DNA from: Bin107 sp965221655
Lineage (GTDB): Bacteria; UBA8248
Length of the DNA stretch: 64,000 nucleotides
Direction of reading: 5' to 3'
NCBI GenBank assembly: GCA_965221655.1
Contig: OZ244906.1
Span: forward strand, 2,666,001-2,730,000
Of the stretch, positions 1-7,629 are shown piece after piece (position 1 is the stretch's first letter; the number at the start of each line of letters is the position of its first letter). The notes below the pieces were generated by a model, which saw only the letters and a program-made list of their open reading frames with translations, did not search any database and had not been told where the DNA came from. The position numbers and the translations under genes were made by a program.

Positions 1-1799
1 ACGTGGCGGCGGTGATGCCGTTTCTGTTGGTCTCGGGCTACGTGGCGCTTTTGTTTCGCGAATTGATACTCACCATCACCCTGGCGTTCGTGTGCAGCTT
101 GTTGGTGGGGTTGACGGTCGTGGCCATGCTCTCTGCCCGGCTCTTGCAGGTTCCGATGCGCAGCGGTTTGAGCCGCTTTCCGCTCTTTCGTTTTTTCCGC
201 TGGCTCATTACGCTCGCCAACCGGGCCTACCGCGCCCTTCTGGGGCCCGCCCTCACGCTCAGGTGGCTCGTCATCCTGCTTGCCCTGGGCGTGTGCGCGA
301 GCAGCTACGCGCTCATTAACAGGATGGGCAACGAACTCTTGCCCCAGGTGGACGACGGGCGCATCTCCGTGGACATCCGCTTCTCGCCCGGCGGCGCGCT
401 CGAATACACGAAGCAGGTGACGCGCGAGATTCACGACATGCTCGTGCGAGACCCCGCCGTCGATAAGGTGTTCGCCACGGCGGGTGGGCGTCTTTTCGGC
501 AGAAACTTCTCGCCCTCCGCCTCACGGGGGAGAATCGACGTAACCCTCAAAGAGGACGTGAGCGTATTCGAGTATCTCAAAAAACTCAGACCCCGGCTCG
601 CGCGCATGGCTTACCCCGACGCGCGGATTTACGCCTTCAAGAGCCGGGTGCGCGGCCTGCGCACCTCCAACACCAGGCACAACAAGAGCTTCTCCTTAGG
701 CGTTCGGGGCGAGGATTTGCCTACGCTCAACCGCATCGCCGAAGAGGCCGTCGAGAAGCTCCAGAGCGTGGAGGGCTTGCACAACGTGCAGATGAACGAG
801 GACAGGCCGCGGCCCGAGTTTCGCGTCGAGGTGAACAGGGAGCGCGCGGCGGAACTCGGCCTTTCGGTCGAGGACGTGGGAGACACCGTCGCCACGGCAG
901 TCGACGGGTCGATAGCCACGTTCATCAACAGACTGGACAAGCGCGTGCCCGTGCGCGTGAAATTCTCGGACACCCGCATCAAGAGCGAGCAAGACCTCGC
1001 GCACCTGCCCCTGTTTCCCCAGAACGGACGCTCCACGCGCTTGAACCACGTGGCGCACATTCGCTATGCGCAGGGCAGTGCCGTCATCGCGCGAACGGAC
1101 CAGAATCGCATCGTTCAGATTACGGGCGACATTCAGGGCAGATCGTTGGGCGAGGTGAGCGCGGATGTCCGCGCCCGGCTGAAGGAGGTCGAACTGCCGA
1201 GGGGCTATTTCATCTTGCCGGGAGAGGACGAGGAGAACCTGAAGAAATCGAATCGCGAGTTGTTCATCCTGGCTCTGCTCGCGTTGTTCCTCGTCTATAC
1301 GGTGCTGGCCGTGCAGTACGACTCGCTCGTGAATCCGTTCGTCATCATCTTCGCCGTGCCACCCGCGCTCACCGGCGCGCTCGTCGGCCTCTATCTGAGC
1401 GCTACGCCTTTCGGGTCGACGGTGCTCATCGGCATCATTCTCCTCGTGGGCATCGTGGTGAACAATTCCATCGTCATGATCGACTACGTCGAGCGTTTGC
1501 GCGCGCGCGGCCTGGAAGTGCGCGCGGCCATCGTGGAGGGTGCGTCGGCGCGGTTGCGACCGATTTTGATGACCACGTTCACCACCATCATCGCGCTGGT
1601 GCCCCTGGCGAGCGGCTGGGGAAAAGGGTCCGAGATGCTGAGACCCCTCGGCCTGGTTGTGTCGAGCGGGCTGTTGGTTTCCACCCTCTTCACGTTGTTC
1701 CTGGTGCCGTGCATCTATCTCGTGGCCCAGAACCTGGTGCGCATTCTGCGGCGCGCCGTGGGTCTCAGGGAGACGAAATACACCGCACCCGCCACGTAA
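1..1799 (+). CDS. RND efflux transporter (AcrB/HAE-1 type), 3' part
   Basis: The C-terminal 598 residues of an inner-membrane proton-driven efflux pump; the 5' end lies outside the window (the family is about 1020-1050 residues). The fragment opens in the fifth and sixth membrane helices of the first half (PFLLVSGYVALLFRELILT). It continues through a periplasmic porter/docking domain (about residues 110-400) and ends with a second helical block that includes the conserved GIVVNNSIVMIDYVE segment. This resembles the metal or hydrophobe branches of the HAE families, but the substrate cannot be told from this part. Membrane fusion and outer-membrane partners would lie upstream. The rph gene follows after about 90 bp. 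Confidence 0.9.
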   Translation, partial: VAAVMPFLLVSGYVALLFRELILTITLAFVCSLLVGLTVVAMLSARLLQVPMRSGLSRFPLFRFFRWLITLANRAYRALLGPALTLRWLVILLALGVCASSYALINRMGNELLPQVDDGRISVDIRFSPGGALEYTKQVTREIHDMLVRDPAVDKVFATAGGRLFGRNFSPSASRGRIDVTLKEDVSVFEYLKKLRPRLARMAYPDARIYAFKSRVRGLRTSNTRHNKSFSLGVRGEDLPTLNRIAEEAVEKLQSVEGLHNVQMNEDRPRPEFRVEVNRERAAELGLSVEDVGDTVATAVDGSIATFINRLDKRVPVRVKFSDTRIKSEQDLAHLPLFPQNGRSTRLNHVAHIRYAQGSAVIARTDQNRIVQITGDIQGRSLGEVSADVRARLKEVELPRGYFILPGEDEENLKKSNRELFILALLALFLVYTVLAVQYDSLVNPFVIIFAVPPALTGALVGLYLSATPFGSTVLIGIILLVGIVVNNSIVMIDYVERLRARGLEVRAAIVEGASARLRPILMTTFTTIIALVPLASGWGKGSEMLRPLGLVVSSGLLVSTLFTLFLVPCIYLVAQNLVRILRRAVGLRETKYTAPAT

Positions 1800-1889
1800 A
1801 TCCTCCTGGTTTTGCTGGCCTTGAGAATGGAATCACCGTAGCATGGCACACAGATGGGGCGAGCGTTCGTTTTAACGGGGAGAGAAGAC

Positions 1890-2627
1890 ATGCCCGGCAA
1901 GAAGGGAGGCGCGCCCGTGCGCCTCGGCGGTAGGCTTCCCGACGAAAACAGGAGTGTGCGCGTCGAGGTCGATTACGTGAAGACCTGCGCGGGCAGCTGC
2001 CTGATCTCCGTGGGGGACACCCGGGTTTTGTGCACCGCCTCGGTGCAGGAGGGGGTGCCTGCGCACAAACGCGACTCGGGCGAGGGATGGGTGACGGCGG
2101 AGTACGCCATGTTGCCGGGCAGCTCTTCGGAGCGCGTGGACAGAAGACGTGCGCGCGGTGGCCGCAGCCAGGAGATTCAGCGCCTCATCGGCCGGTCCAT
2201 GCGAACGATCGTCGATCTGTCGAAAATCGACGGACTGACGATATGTCTCGACTGCGACGTCGTGCAGGCGGACGGCGGCACGCGGTGTGCCGCTATCACG
2301 GGCGGCTACGTGGCCCTGGCGCGCGCGGTGAACGCCCTGCGCGCGCAGGGGCGAATCGTGAGCTCCCCCATCCGCGACGCGGTGGCCGCGGTAAGCGTCG
2401 GCGTGGTGGGGGGAGCGCCCCTCCTCGACCTCGACTACCGCGAGGATGCGAACGCCGAAGTGGACATGAACGTCGTGATGACGGGCGCTGGCCGCTTCGT
2501 GGAGTTACAGGGAACGGCCGAGCGGACGCCCTTTCGCAAAAGCGATTTGAACCGCCTGCTCGCCCTGGCCGAAAAGGGAATCGGGGAGCTTCTCGAAATG
2601 CAGGCCGCGCACGTCGCAACGCCGTGA
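1890..2627 (+). CDS. rph: Ribonuclease PH
   Basis: Phosphorolytic 3'-5' exoribonuclease that trims tRNA 3' ends, 245 residues and full length. Family features are visible: the arginine-rich RVDRRRARGGRSQEIQRLIG segment, QADGGTRCAAITG, and the acidic DLDYREDANAEVDMN stretch that carries catalytic aspartates. The ATG at 1890 is chosen because GGGGAGA lies about 6 nt upstream; an in-frame start 36 nt earlier lacks a ribosome binding site. The stop overlaps the GTG start of rdgB, so the two are translationally coupled, a common rph-rdgB arrangement. Confidence 0.97.
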   Translation: MPGKKGGAPVRLGGRLPDENRSVRVEVDYVKTCAGSCLISVGDTRVLCTASVQEGVPAHKRDSGEGWVTAEYAMLPGSSSERVDRRRARGGRSQEIQRLIGRSMRTIVDLSKIDGLTICLDCDVVQADGGTRCAAITGGYVALARAVNALRAQGRIVSSPIRDAVAAVSVGVVGGAPLLDLDYREDANAEVDMNVVMTGAGRFVELQGTAERTPFRKSDLNRLLALAEKGIGELLEMQAAHVATP

Positions 2628-3226
2628 GAATCGTTCTGGCGAGCGGCAACCCCGGAAAGGCCCGCGAGGTGCGCGCCGCTCTGGGGGGAGTGGACGTCGA
2701 GTTGCTGACCCCTGCCGAGGCGGGCATCGTCTTCGAGGTCGAAGAGACCGGCGACACCTACGCACAAAACGCGCTTATCAAGGCACAGGCCGCCTGTGCG
2801 GCGAGTGGCCTGCCCGCCCTCGCGGATGATTCGGGGGTGGAGGTCGATGCCCTGCCCGACGCACTCGGGGTGCGCTCGGCGCGCTTCGGCGGCGAGGGAT
2901 TGGACGACGCGGGCCGCAACGCGCTTTTACTCGAAAGGATGCGCGAGGTGCCCGCGGAGCGGCGCGGTGCGCTCTACGTCTGCGTGCTGGCCTACGTGAA
3001 GCCGAGCGGCTGGTTCGGCTTTTTCGAGGGCACACTCGCGGGAGAAATACTACACGCGCCGCGGGGTGCGGGCGGCTTCGGCTACGACCCGCTGATGTAT
3101 CTTCCCGCGCACGGCTGCACGGTCTCTGAGCTTCCTCTCGAGGTCAAGAACCGCATCAGCCACCGCGGCTGCGCTCTTGCCGCTTTTCGGAGTTGGCTGG
3201 CCCGGGAGAAAGAGATCGGGCGATAA
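2624..3226 (+). CDS. rdgB: dITP/XTP pyrophosphatase (RdgB/HAM1)
   Basis: House-cleaning nucleotidase that hydrolyses dITP, dITP-like and XTP substrates to monophosphates; 200 residues. The N-terminal substrate loop VLASGNPGKAREV, the LADDSGVEVDALPDALGVRSARF block and FGYDPL match the family. The start is a GTG (2624-2626) that overlaps the rph TGA (2625-2627). The in-frame extension upstream of this point runs antisense-like through rph and is not coding. Confidence 0.96.
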   Translation: MRIVLASGNPGKAREVRAALGGVDVELLTPAEAGIVFEVEETGDTYAQNALIKAQAACAASGLPALADDSGVEVDALPDALGVRSARFGGEGLDDAGRNALLLERMREVPAERRGALYVCVLAYVKPSGWFGFFEGTLAGEILHAPRGAGGFGYDPLMYLPAHGCTVSELPLEVKNRISHRGCALAAFRSWLAREKEIGR

Positions 3227-3332
3227 TGAGGAGACCCAAGATCGGGCCGCACGCCACCGGGCGGAAGCGGCCGCTGCCCATCACTACGGCGGCCCGTGCC
3301 GAGCGGGATGCGCCAGACAGGAGACTTTGTGT

Positions 3333-4010
3333 ATGTCCAGGATAGGTATGATCCAGCCCGAAGACGCGGATGCCGACGTGGCGCGCTTCTATGAGGCGAC
3401 CACCGCCATGCTGGGCCGCGTTCCGCATTCGATGCGGGTGCTTGCAAGAAGCCCCCACGTCGCCAAGACGATGCTGCCCTTCGTGGCGACGCTCCAGCGC
3501 GAGGGCGGGGGCAGCGTGCTGACCTCCAGGATCAAGGAGATGGTGGTTATCAAGACCAGCCATCTCAACGGGTGTGCTTACTGATACGCCCACAACACGT
3601 CGCTTGGTCAAGCGGCGGGCATTACCCCCGAGCAGGTAGAGGCCATCGGGACGGACGGCTACATGGAGTCGGGCCTGTTCACTCCGAGGGAGAAAGCGGC
3701 CATCCTCTGGGCCGAGCACGTCACGCTGAACACCGCACGCTCGCGGGACGACGTGTTCGAGGAGGTGCAGAAACATTTTTCCGAAGCGGAAATCGTCGAG
3801 CTCACGATGGTGAGCGGGTTGTTCAATCTCTTCAACCGCTACATGGATTCTCTCGGCATCCCGCTCGAGGAGCAGAGTGAGGTCGACAAGATCAAGAAAT
3901 CCCTGCGCCTCGACGGCAACAAGGTGAAGACCTACTACGAGACGATGGTGACCCACTGGCCGAGCGCGTACCCCGAGCCCGACGCCGGGGACCCGAACAA
4001 GAACGGGTGA
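3333..4010 (+). CDS. AhpD-like/carboxymuconolactone decarboxylase-family selenoprotein (Sec84)
   Basis: A 225-residue AhpD-like protein (uncharacterised peroxidase-related branch) interrupted by one in-frame TGA at 3582-3584. Before it the reading frame ends HLNGCAY; after it the same frame continues YAHNTSLGQAAG and runs to 4010. In this family the redox motif is C-x-x-C followed by x-x-H, so the TGA replaces the second cysteine: C81-A-Y-U84-Y-A-H. A perfect hairpin follows at 3601-3614. The ATG at 3333 has CAGGAGA about 9 nt upstream. Known for the family: thiol peroxidase or reductant activity using the CxxC pair. Inferred: Sec84 makes this a selenol/thiol peroxidase. The downstream half is intact and family-like, which argues against a pseudogene. 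Usual callers would report two fragments, one ending at 3584 and one starting near 3663. Confidence 0.88.
3585..3620 (+). promoter_or_regulatory. Predicted bacterial SECIS element (AhpD-like mRNA)
   Basis: Directly downstream of the UGA, CGCTT (3601-3605) pairs with AAGCG (3610-3614) around a four-base loop GGTC, 16 nt after the UGA. GCCC (3588-3591) can pair with GGGC (3617-3620) to form a lower stem. Bacterial SECIS hairpins sit at this distance and carry a G in the first loop positions to bind SelB. Predicted by eye; no folding energy was calculated. Confidence 0.75.
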
Positions 4011-4094
4011 GGCCCGCCGCGCGCGGGACGCCGCTCAAAGGGGCGTGCGCGCCTTGCGCCGCGTCGTTTCTCTGGAACCTGCCGCGTTGGGATG

Positions 4095-4111
4095 GAGGCG
4101 CGAGACGCCTC
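4095..4111 (+). terminator. Possible weak terminator hairpin
   Basis: GAGGCG (4095-4100) and CGCCTC (4106-4111) form a perfect six-pair hairpin with loop CGAGA, about 85 nt after the AhpD-like stop, followed by GTTTGG. The T-tract is poor, so this may only be a stabilising 3' hairpin. Confidence 0.3.
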
Positions 4112-4205
4112 GTTTGGATGGGCGTGAAGCCTTTGCTGGAAATCCGCCGCGCGAATCGTTCATAATGGGCGCACCGTTTGTTCTGCCTTCCGACGAGGGT
4201 TTCGG

Positions 4206-4700
4206 ATGAAGGGTGTCCTGTGTGTCCTGTGTGTCCTGGTGGCGCTCGTCTCTCTTCTCGCCCCCTTTTCCAGGGCCGAAGCGGAGGGGGAGTTGCGCTG
4301 CCGGACTCGCTACACCATCCTGAACGGCTTTTTGGTGGAGCAGAACGTGCGCATCACCCTTCCTGCCGAGAAGCGCGATTTGGCCGTGTGGCTGGTGGAA
4401 AAGAAAACGGGCGCGTTCAAGAAGCTGGCCTATCCCATCGGGGGAGAGGGGAGGTTGCGTATCTCGCAGCCCTTCGATAAGAAGAAATACGTCGAATACC
4501 CCTTCATTCTCACCTGGCAGCCCTTTGGCGGCTTTCGCCTCACGGGGTTTTTCCTCTCGAGAAGGCACGCGCACACCGTCGTCGTGCGCGAGTCGAAAAA
4601 CAGCGCGTCCGGCGCGCAGGCAAAGAGAATTATCGAGATTTTCCCCCCGTTTCCGGGGCACCTCTCCTCCAAGCTGGCGCAGGGGGAATGCGACAAGTGA
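4206..4700 (+). CDS. Secreted protein of unknown function
   Basis: 164 residues with a clear signal peptide: MKG followed by a Val/Leu/Cys/Ala core to about residue 22, with a probable cleavage site near SRAEA. The mature part (about 140 residues) is beta-rich with several Lys/Arg clusters and only two cysteines; I recognise no domain. The gene is monocistronic, with about 195 bp of non-coding sequence upstream and a terminator-like hairpin overlapping the stop. The signal peptide is encoded by a 9-bp tandem repeat. It could be a periplasmic or surface protein; a lipoprotein is unlikely because no lipobox with the usual spacing is clear. Confidence 0.7.
   Translation: MKGVLCVLCVLVALVSLLAPFSRAEAEGELRCRTRYTILNGFLVEQNVRITLPAEKRDLAVWLVEKKTGAFKKLAYPIGGEGRLRISQPFDKKKYVEYPFILTWQPFGGFRLTGFFLSRRHAHTVVVRESKNSASGAQAKRIIEIFPPFPGHLSSKLAQGECDK
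4213..4239 (+). repeat. 9-bp tandem repeat inside a signal-peptide coding region
   Basis: Nearly three units of GTGTCCTGT in register with the codons, giving Val-Leu-Cys-Val-Leu-Cys-Val-Leu. The unit is a multiple of three, so changes in copy number would lengthen or shorten the hydrophobic core without a frameshift. Confidence 0.8.
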
Positions 4701-4729
4701 GGCGGGGCTTCTCGCGCCGCGCCTCGTTT
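4699..4729 (+). terminator. Rho-independent terminator-like hairpin
   Basis: GAGGCG at 4699-4704 pairs with CGCCTC at 4720-4725, with extra GG/CC pairs inside past a one-base bulge, followed by GTTTT. It overlaps the stop of the secreted-protein gene and lies between converging genes. Confidence 0.5.
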
Positions 4730-4760
4730 TCCCGGTAGCTCTACTCCTGCAAGCGATGCC

Positions 4761-5618
4761 CTACAGGTAACAGCGCAAGAGGCGGATGCTGCGCTCGGCC
4801 GCTATCTTGAAGGCGGGTTTTTGGTCGATCTGCACCGAGAGCACGCCCTCGTAGCCGATTTCCCTGAGGGCGCGGATGAAGTCGCCGAAGTGGATGTGGC
4901 CCGAGCCGGGATAACCCCGTGTGGAATCGGCCACGTGCACGTATTCTATCCATTCGCGTGCGGCGAAGATGGCTCCGGGTATCGAGGCGTCTTCGGAGTT
5001 CATCCAGCAGCTGTCGATCATGAGGGCGAGACCGGAGTGGTTCTCGGCCTTCACGTATTCCATCCCTTGGCGCACGGTGTTGATAAAATTCGTCTCGTAG
5101 CGGTTGTAGGGTTCGATATATATTTTCATGCCGCGCTCGGCGGCGTAGTCCGCGCCTGCGCGCATCGCGTCGCGCATCCAGGCGTTGGAGGTCTCCCACA
5201 TCTCGCCGGGAATGCACGTGCCCCGAAACCGGCCGATGTTCACGCCCATCGCGCCGAGGTTCGCGCCTGCGTCGAGCAGGGTTCGCAGCCGCGCGGCGCC
5301 CGCTTCGCGGACTTGTGCGTCGGGGTGGCACAGCATCACCCCGTCCTGAAGCTCGCTGGGGGCCGAACCTATCATCGTGACCGAAAGGCCCGAGCGGGCA
5401 ATTTCCGCCTCCACGCCCCGGGCGTCGGGGTCGTCGGGGTCGCGCATGGCGACTTCCAGCGTGTCATAGCCCAACTCCTTGAGTACGGCGAGGTTGTCGC
5501 CAAAGTTTCCGCGCACGCCCGGCATCAGGGGCGAGCGCACCTCGGGCGTGGTGATGACGTAGCCCACGCGCATGCGGCTGGGCTCGGAGTATTCGGCGGC
5601 GTGGGGGGATATCGGCAT
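4761..5618 (-). CDS. Sugar phosphate isomerase/epimerase-like TIM-barrel protein
   Basis: 285 residues of the xylose-isomerase-like/AP-endonuclease-2 superfamily, which usually isomerises or epimerises sugars using a divalent metal. Metal-ligand-like acidic and histidine segments are spaced along the barrel: IYIEPYNRYETNF near 170, LALMIDSCWMN near 200, YVHVADSTRGYPGSGHIHFGD near 232-250, and VLSVQIDQKP near 265. The ATG at 5618 has AGGAGA 11 nt upstream; a later ATG (5573, MRVGYVITTPE) is possible. The precise substrate is unknown. It converges on the secreted-protein gene. Confidence 0.8.
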   Translation of the reverse strand: MPISPHAAEYSEPSRMRVGYVITTPEVRSPLMPGVRGNFGDNLAVLKELGYDTLEVAMRDPDDPDARGVEAEIARSGLSVTMIGSAPSELQDGVMLCHPDAQVREAGAARLRTLLDAGANLGAMGVNIGRFRGTCIPGEMWETSNAWMRDAMRAGADYAAERGMKIYIEPYNRYETNFINTVRQGMEYVKAENHSGLALMIDSCWMNSEDASIPGAIFAAREWIEYVHVADSTRGYPGSGHIHFGDFIRALREIGYEGVLSVQIDQKPAFKIAAERSIRLLRCYL

Positions 5619-5750
5619 TTTTCGCGTGTCTCCTGGGTGGGGTGTCGCGCCATATTTTGGCGGAGGTTACGCTTGCGCGCGCGTCTTGTCGAGCGGAGCG
5701 GTTCCATGTCGCAAAACACCGCAGCAAAGAAAATTCTCGCCTGAAAAGTC

Positions 5751-6833
5751 CTACCGGCCCACGAGAAACTGAAAGGCGTACCCCACGATCAGCGAACCCA
5801 GGATGCCCGCGGCCAGGTAGATGGCGAGTATTTTGCGCTTCACCAGCGCCCACACGCCCGCCATGGCGGGTACGCACGTGACGGGACCTGCAATCAGGAA
5901 GGCCATGGCCGCGCCTCCGCCCATGCCTGCGGCGAGGAGCCCCTTGGTGATGGGGATAGCGGCGACGCCCGAGGTGTAGAGCGGAATGCCCACCGCACTC
6001 GCCAGTGGTATTGACCAGGGGTTGTCCGCACCGAGGATCGCGCCTATCCACGCGGGGTCGACGTAGTGCACGATCAGCGCCTCGAGAAAGAACGCGAGCG
6101 CCAGCCACTTGAAAAGATACAGACCCACGCCCCTGGAGTGGTGCGCGAACGCGCGCAGGGTAGCCCGGCTCGTGCGAGCGTCTTCGCGCACGGCGGATTC
6201 CTGCGGGGCGAGGATGGCCCTGAATTGATCGTCGAGCCTGCCGCCTCGCCCGATAAGGTAGGCGGCGTAGCCCGCCGCCGCCCCAAGCAAGATGGCGGCG
6301 AGGAGCCGCGCGAGGGCGAAGTCCGTTCCGAGGACGCCCGCCGTCAGCACGAATTTTTCAGGACTCATCAGCGGAGAGCTGATCCAGAAGGCCATCACCG
6401 GCCCCAGCGGCACGCCGCTGGACAGCATGGCGGCGATGAGAGGAATGACGCCGCAGGAGCAAAACGGCACTACCGCACCCACCCCCGCCGCTCCGGCGAT
6501 GGCGAAACCCTGGCGTTTGTCGAAAACCGCCCGTATCTTCTCTGCGTATCCTGCGACGGTGACCCAGGCCGAGATCGCCACGCTCAGGAGGAAAAAGGGC
6601 GCGATGCCCCAAAAGCTCCCCAGCATGTAGCGGACGTTTCTCTCGGCTTCGGCGGTGAGGCGGCCTGCGGGAACTTCTCTGCCCGCCCAGAGCATGAGGC
6701 CCAGGAGCGCACCGAGGGAGAGAAAGCCCCAGAGGTAGCCCGAGGTCCACGCGAATTTCCTTGTCGGCGGGCAGCACGAGGATTCCTCGGCGGGTGGCGT
6801 GGTTGCTGCATGCGATTTTGTTTCCGTAATCAT
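5751..6833 (-). CDS. ArsP/SO_0444-type metal(loid) efflux permease
   Basis: 360-residue inner-membrane permease of the DUF318/ArsP family, 8-10 predicted helices in two blocks joined by a polar linker near residues 190-220. The diagnostic PFCSCGVIPL sits near residue 128; family members use such cysteines to bind trivalent arsenicals or soft metals. An extra N-terminal ESSCCPP could bind metal. The start overlaps the stop of the upstream MarR gene (ATGA), so the regulator and the pump are one operon. Known family roles include organoarsenical and Cu/Zn efflux; which applies here is an inference. Confidence 0.85.
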   Translation of the reverse strand: MITETKSHAATTPPAEESSCCPPTRKFAWTSGYLWGFLSLGALLGLMLWAGREVPAGRLTAEAERNVRYMLGSFWGIAPFFLLSVAISAWVTVAGYAEKIRAVFDKRQGFAIAGAAGVGAVVPFCSCGVIPLIAAMLSSGVPLGPVMAFWISSPLMSPEKFVLTAGVLGTDFALARLLAAILLGAAAGYAAYLIGRGGRLDDQFRAILAPQESAVREDARTSRATLRAFAHHSRGVGLYLFKWLALAFFLEALIVHYVDPAWIGAILGADNPWSIPLASAVGIPLYTSGVAAIPITKGLLAAGMGGGAAMAFLIAGPVTCVPAMAGVWALVKRKILAIYLAAGILGSLIVGYAFQFLVGR

Positions 6834-7324
6834 GATGAAGCCTCCTCCGCGGCGCGCGCGAGTTTTTCCACCGCCCGGACGATCTCCTCACGCTCCGCAG
6901 GCGGGAAGGTGTTCAGCAGCGCGCCGTCCTCGGCCGCGCAACTCTCCGAGATGTCCGCGTGCAGTGCGGCGCCCGCCTCGCTCAGCCCCAGACAGCACAC
7001 GCGGCGGTCGTCCGCCTGCATACAGCGCTCTACCAGCCCGCGCTCGACGAGGGGCTCCGCGCAGCGTGTGACGCCGCTCGGGGTGAGGCGCATGCACCTG
7101 GCGAGTATTCCCATCGGCAGGGGGGCTTGCCCTGCGCACGCGAGCGTATGCAGGAGCGTCCATTGGTTGCCCGTGATGCCGTGGTGACACACCGCTTCCC
7201 TGTCGGCGGGCTTTTTCTGGTGAAATAGGTAGTCGAGCGCCAGGTGCAGGCGGGCTCCCGGGGAGGGGGCCGCAAGCCGCGCGTCTCGATGTGGGGTTTG
7301 TATTGCGGCGTTCGTCGCGTTCAA
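6830..7324 (-). CDS. MarR-family transcriptional regulator
   Basis: 164 residues with a central winged helix: recognition-helix region LARCMRLTPSGVTRCAEPLVERGLVER, wing QADDRRVCCLGLSEAG. Several cysteines occur (near 47, 65, 82, 98 and the CC at about 108-109), which would suit redox or metal(loid) sensing, but this is inference. It is the first gene of a two-gene operon with the ArsP-like permease and is divergent from the DehI-type gene. An AT-rich inverted repeat lies in the spacer and is the likely operator. Confidence 0.85.
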   Translation of the reverse strand: MNATNAAIQTPHRDARLAAPSPGARLHLALDYLFHQKKPADREAVCHHGITGNQWTLLHTLACAGQAPLPMGILARCMRLTPSGVTRCAEPLVERGLVERCMQADDRRVCCLGLSEAGAALHADISESCAAEDGALLNTFPPAEREEIVRAVEKLARAAEEASS

Positions 7325-7405
7325 GGCTAATCCCTCCCGGGTGGTTGTTCCCGATATCCGGTGCTCGCATTCGTGTGGAGATGTGCGGCCGATATTTTAG
7401 CGATT

Positions 7406-7434
7406 CTCAAATATTTAATTGTTCAATATTTGAG
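7406..7434. promoter_or_regulatory. AT-rich 10-bp inverted repeat, probable operator
   Basis: CTCAAATATT (7406-7415) and AATATTTGAG (7425-7434) are perfect inverted arms separated by 9 bp; a further partial half-site ATCAAATAT follows at 7438. This is by far the most AT-rich part of a GC-rich window. It lies in the 305-bp divergent spacer (7325-7629) between the MarR gene and the DehI-type gene. Its size and symmetry fit a MarR- or ArsR-type dimer. No other gene is visible in the spacer. Confidence 0.7.
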
Positions 7435-7629
7435 TAAATCAAATATATGGCGTTTCATCCCAGAATGCAAGCATTTTTTTATCGTGTGTGGCCGAAAGAG
7501 TGTCCCGGAGCAGAATCGATCCTTCGCGCTTGTTCCGTTCAGCGAGCGTCCCTATACTTTGCGTGTTTTGAGGTGGTGCGCCGGGCCGCCGATGTTCTTA
7601 TCGCTTCACCGGCCTTGACGGGGGAAACC

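Noticed and set aside
3582..3584. Stop codon splitting a pseudogene of the AhpD family
   Set aside because: The reading frame, family similarity and hairpin are intact on both sides and the stop hits exactly the redox cysteine, so Sec decoding is the better explanation.
4035..4661. Minus-strand 208-codon frame over the secreted-protein gene
   Set aside because: The plus-strand frame has a signal peptide and a sensible end; the antisense frame has no recognisable features.
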